A DNA stretch of 8,227 nt from Vulcanimicrobiota bacterium (lineage in GTDB: Bacteria > Vulcanimicrobiota > Vulcanimicrobiia > Vulcanimicrobiales > Vulcanimicrobiaceae): the NCBI GenBank assembly GCA_019245995.1, contig JAFAQW010000217.1:1-8227 (forward strand), written 5' to 3'. The position numbers were made by a program, and so were the translations under genes. The notes beneath the pieces were generated by a model, which saw nothing but the letters and a program-made list of their open reading frames with translations, was not told the origin of the DNA and did no database searches. The first letter of the stretch is position 1. Every line of letters begins with the position of its first letter. Positions 6,348-8,227 of this stretch are shown piece by piece.

Positions 6348-7371
6348 ACGGATCTCGGTCGTAGTACGTAGCGCTCGTGCCGTCGACCGTAACGGGGTAC
6401 CACGGTTCGCTCGTGCGTTTGCGCAGCAGATCGAAACGTTCGCCGTTGCGAGCGACGTGCGAGACGTTTACGGTGTAGCGCAGCGGCTCGCCGGGAACCA
6501 AGTGCGGCGCCGCGTCCGCGCGCAGGAGGTATGCGCCGCGCCCGCCCTCGCCGTTGAGTAGCGTAGCGACTCCATCCGGGTCCACCACCACGGAGCTGGC
6601 TTCGTCGACTCCGAGTCCATAGACGGTGGGTGCCGGCGTCAACACGCCGTCGTGCAAGATGCGCGCGAGGAAGGCGACAAGCCGCCCCAGCCGATTGCGC
6701 GTGACAAAATGCGTGTCCGTGATCGTATCGGCCAGCGGCGGCCAAGTGAAGAGACCCGTCGTGAAGCTGATGCGCGGCTCGAGGGGGTCCGCGGTCGCGT
6801 CGCGCGTCGTCGTTTCAAGGTTCAGGCGATCGCCCGCGACCGAATCGAAGACGACCGCGCCTTGAATGGCCAATCCAGCGCTTCCTCCGCCCACAACGCC
6901 GCCTCGCGCGTAGAGTCGTTTCGCGGCCTCCATCAACGCAGTGCCCTTCCACGCGACGTAATGTGCTTGATCGCCGCCGGAGAAATATAGGGCGTCACCG
7001 CCATCGATGATTTTGGCGACGCTATCGATGGCGTCTCGCGACGCACAGGGTGGTATCAGGACCGTTTGAACCGATGCGAAGTTGCCGTCGCGATAAAACT
7101 CTTGATAGTACTTCTCGCCGGCAGAGGCTCGAAGGATCACGACGTTTCCCTGGCGCCGCGAATCGTCGCCGAAAAGCCGCGCGTGCATCCACGCAAGCGA
7201 TGCAGGGGGCGCGGTAAGCGCGCCCCCGCCGTCCAACACCAGGCCCGGTCCGCGCAGCCGTGTGCTCGGTACGTACGCACCGTAGCGTGGAAACACGGTG
7301 ACGCTGCACTGTTGCGACGCGCCGGCAAGGAGCGCCGCCATAAGAAGAATCATGGTGCCGCCCTTCGACAT
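6343..7371 (-). CDS. Cyanophycinase-like peptidase, family S51, exported
   Basis: The protein has 342 residues. Residues 1-18 form a signal peptide; MSKGGT precedes a hydrophobic core, and an internal ATG at 7353 starts immediately before that core with GGGCGG just upstream, so it is an equally good start. The S51 fold follows: GPGLVLDGGG (41-50), YFSGGDQ (129-135), the nucleophile Ser164 in GGGSAG, DTHF-x-x-RNR with His221, and GLGVDEASS with Glu257. The family includes cyanophycinase (beta-Asp-Arg dipeptidase) and aspartyl dipeptidases. Extracellular cyanophycinases are known, so an export signal is compatible with degrading external cyanophycin or isoAsp-containing peptides. No cyanophycin synthetase is in the window. 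Residues after about 290 extend beyond the catalytic core. The next gene, fRMsr, overlaps its stop. Confidence 0.88.
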   Translation of the reverse strand: MSKGGTMILLMAALLAGASQQCSVTVFPRYGAYVPSTRLRGPGLVLDGGGALTAPPASLAWMHARLFGDDSRRQGNVVILRASAGEKYYQEFYRDGNFASVQTVLIPPCASRDAIDSVAKIIDGGDALYFSGGDQAHYVAWKGTALMEAAKRLYARGGVVGGGSAGLAIQGAVVFDSVAGDRLNLETTTRDATADPLEPRISFTTGLFTWPPLADTITDTHFVTRNRLGRLVAFLARILHDGVLTPAPTVYGLGVDEASSVVVDPDGVATLLNGEGGRGAYLLRADAAPHLVPGEPLRYTVNVSHVARNGERFDLLRKRTSEPWYPVTVDGTSATYYDRDPY

Positions 7372-7800
7372 GCTCCGATAGCGCCTCCGTCACCCGCTGA
7401 GGACTGTACACGCCCCCGCCGATGGGTCCGCGCATACGAATGAAGCGCCTTACGATATCTCGCACCTTTAACCCGTCAGTTGCGCGTTATTGCGGTTGCG
7501 ATGAAAACATACTTTCAAGGTGAAGGTGCAAAGGCGTCGTCGTGTTGGAACGACAAGGACTTGAACCACCTCAAAAGCGTGCGGAGCACCGCGTTCGAAG
7601 TGCGTCGGCAAACGGGAAGATACGGAGAATAACGGGACTTTAGTCTTGGTAGTAACGTACCAGTCTTATGCGTGGCTAACGGAATTTGCGATATCGCGAA
7701 AATTCCGAAAGGGCAGACAGCGACCGTGCGAAACACGACGTGCGCTCGCGGTTACTCCGTACGCTTGGGGAATCCCGGAGCAAGGGCCGCTCCTGCTGGA
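7372..7800. other. Region without a defensible gene; two hairpins
   Basis: These bases lie between the cyanophycinase-like gene and the GloVer remnant. The left third must contain the promoter of the minus-strand peptidase gene; CTGACG with TATCGT 16 bases downstream (about 7476 to 7449, minus strand) is a weak candidate. Small frames, including a 43-codon plus-strand frame at 7501-7632 and a minus frame at 7515-7736, have no ribosome site or recognisable motif. The right half contains a 7681-7706 hairpin and a terminator-like hairpin at 7782-7809, so a short untranslated RNA is possible. Confidence 0.5.
7681..7706. other. Stable hairpin of unknown role
   Basis: GGAATTT (7681-7687) pairs perfectly with AAATTCC (7700-7706). 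Inside it GCG pairs with CGC around an ATAT loop, leaving two unpaired bases on one side. It is not followed by a T run, so it is not a terminator by itself. It could be part of a structured RNA or a protein-binding inverted repeat. Confidence 0.5.
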
Positions 7801-7813
7801 GCGGTCCTTTCGT
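7782..7813 (+). terminator. Rho-independent terminator candidate
   Basis: AAGGGCCGCTCC (7782-7793) pairs with GGAGCGGTCCTT (7798-7809) through 12 base pairs, one of them G-U, around a TGCT loop, followed by TCGTTTT. The stem is strong, but the T tract is interrupted. No convincing plus-strand gene ends just upstream, and the right arm abuts the first recognisable codons of the GloVer remnant, so it could instead be coding sequence with chance symmetry. Confidence 0.5.
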
Positions 7814-8227
7814 TTTCGAGGTACTAGTCCCCGAGGGGCGTTATCCTAAAGTGCCGTCGCCTTCGTATTCGGAGGGGGTCCCGGGCCGCGGGTTGACGCA
7901 GCGGGCGGCGAGTTCGGTACTTTTCGCGTGGTGCCGATCTGGTCTCCGACGGTGCGGCCCGCAGTCGGGGCTGATCCCCGATTCGAGCGTTTCACGGTAC
8001 GGCGGCTCAGGGCGGAAATAACGGATGCCTTGGAGGACGCGGGCACGGTCTACAAGTTGACGCCCTCGCAAGGGTTATACGATGGAGTTCGGCATTCGGC
8101 GCTCAGCAGCCCCGCCGCCTTGGGCACGGTCTTCAAAATCGGGGCCCTAACGCTCAACGTGTTGGACCGAGCGTTTAGGACGTTTTCGTTCGTCTTGGAG
8201 CAGCACGTACAGCAAGGGCGAAAGCGA
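7805..8227 (+). pseudogene. Decayed GloVer-repeat gene, runs off the window
   Basis: GloVer motifs occur in the right order but jump between frames: FRGTSP (frame 2, about 7811-7828), EGRYPK-x-PSPSYSEG (frame 3, about 7830-7874), GGEFGTFRVVP (frame 2, 7904-7936), SDGA (frame 1, about 7945-7956), PQSGLIPDSS (frame 3, 7959-7988), FHGTAAQGGNNGCLGG (frame 1, 7990-8037), AGTVYKLTPS (frame 2, 8039-8068) and LGTVFKI (frame 2, 8120-8140). Joined, they give two near-complete units and part of a third, in which the stretch between GTVYKLTP and the next LYG is deleted. At least six frame changes are needed, and stops follow in the abandoned frames. Frame 2 happens to stay open from 7850 to the window end, but most motifs lie outside it. 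It is a paralogue of the intact minus-strand gene at 948-2276, not a copy of it. Sequence errors near a contig end are an alternative to true decay. Confidence 0.8.

Noticed and set aside
7022..7465. 147-codon minus-strand frame beginning upstream of the cyanophycinase-like gene
   Set aside because: Most of it is an out-of-frame shadow of the peptidase gene; the first 30 codons show no known motif.
7557..7600. tRNA T-arm-like strings (GGTTCAAGTCC on the minus strand at 7557-7567; GTTCGAA near 7593)
   Set aside because: The flanking bases do not form a T stem, and no acceptor or anticodon stem can be drawn at the right distance on either strand.
7501..7632. 43-codon plus-strand frame, followed in the same frame by an open stretch to 7827
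   Set aside because: No ribosome site, no similarity I recognise, and the second stretch runs through the terminator-like hairpin. Kept only as a doubt about the RNA hypothesis.
7686..8021. 111-codon plus-strand frame as an intact gene
   Set aside because: Only short pieces of it carry GloVer motifs, and the motif order continues in other frames, so it is part of the pseudogene by chance openness.
1..8227. CRISPR array, insertion sequence, prophage or defence system
   Set aside because: I saw no regularly spaced direct repeats, transposase or integrase motifs, or terminal inverted repeats, and no recognised defence or phage domain. The DUF6582-like protein alone is not evidence of phage.

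Overview
The window is GC-rich and densely packed with short intergenic gaps. It looks like a chromosomal segment from an environmental bacterium. The best lineage hints are GloVer-type tandem repeats (known from Gloeobacter and Verrucomicrobia and, as I recall, common in Eremiobacterota/WPS-2 and Acidobacteria genomes) and a zf-trcl / CxxC-x17-CxxC zinc-ribbon protein. I lean towards an Eremiobacterota-like or Acidobacteria-like genome, but this is inference from gene content only. I see no phage, transposase, CRISPR array, rRNA or convincing tRNA.

Layout. (1) Bases 2-943, plus strand: 3' end of an unrecognised, probably exported protein built from two diverged copies of a two-cysteine unit. 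(2) 948-2276, minus strand: an intact seven-unit GloVer-repeat protein, probably a secreted or lipid-anchored beta-propeller. It lies tail-to-tail with gene 1, with 4 bases between the stops. (3) 2332-2868, minus: a Tag-like DNA glycosylase homologue without the zinc site and without the usual binding-pocket Glu. (4) 3086-3400, plus: a small double zinc-ribbon protein. It is followed in the same frame, right after its stop, by (5) about 3404-4906, a PYROXD2/phytoene-dehydrogenase-like FAD oxidoreductase with no ATG/GTG/TTG before its FAD motif. (6) 4991-5251, plus: a small DUF6582-like protein, followed by a terminator-like hairpin. (7) 5323-5892, plus: a Spy/CpxP-like periplasmic protein with a duplicated LTxxQ module and a His/Met-rich tail. 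(8) About 5889-6347, minus: free methionine-(R)-sulfoxide reductase (GAF fold). Its stop shares TTAA with the stop of gene 7, and its start overlaps (9) 6343-7371, minus: an exported cyanophycinase-like S51 peptidase. (10) 7372-7800: no gene I can defend, but it holds two stable hairpins, one terminator-like. (11) About 7805 to the window end, plus: the decayed remnant of a second GloVer gene, with the repeat motif scattered over all three frames.

How the genes relate. I see no coherent pathway across the window. Probable transcription units are Tag-like to GloVer (minus), zinc ribbon to oxidoreductase to DUF6582-like (plus), and S51 peptidase to fRMsr (minus). Several products look exported: genes 1, 2, 7 and 9. 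The features most worth attention are the missing canonical starts of two otherwise intact, family-conserved genes, the GloVer pseudogene facing an intact paralogue, and the internal duplications in genes 1 and 7. I did not find a convincing multi-gene system that is clearly new.
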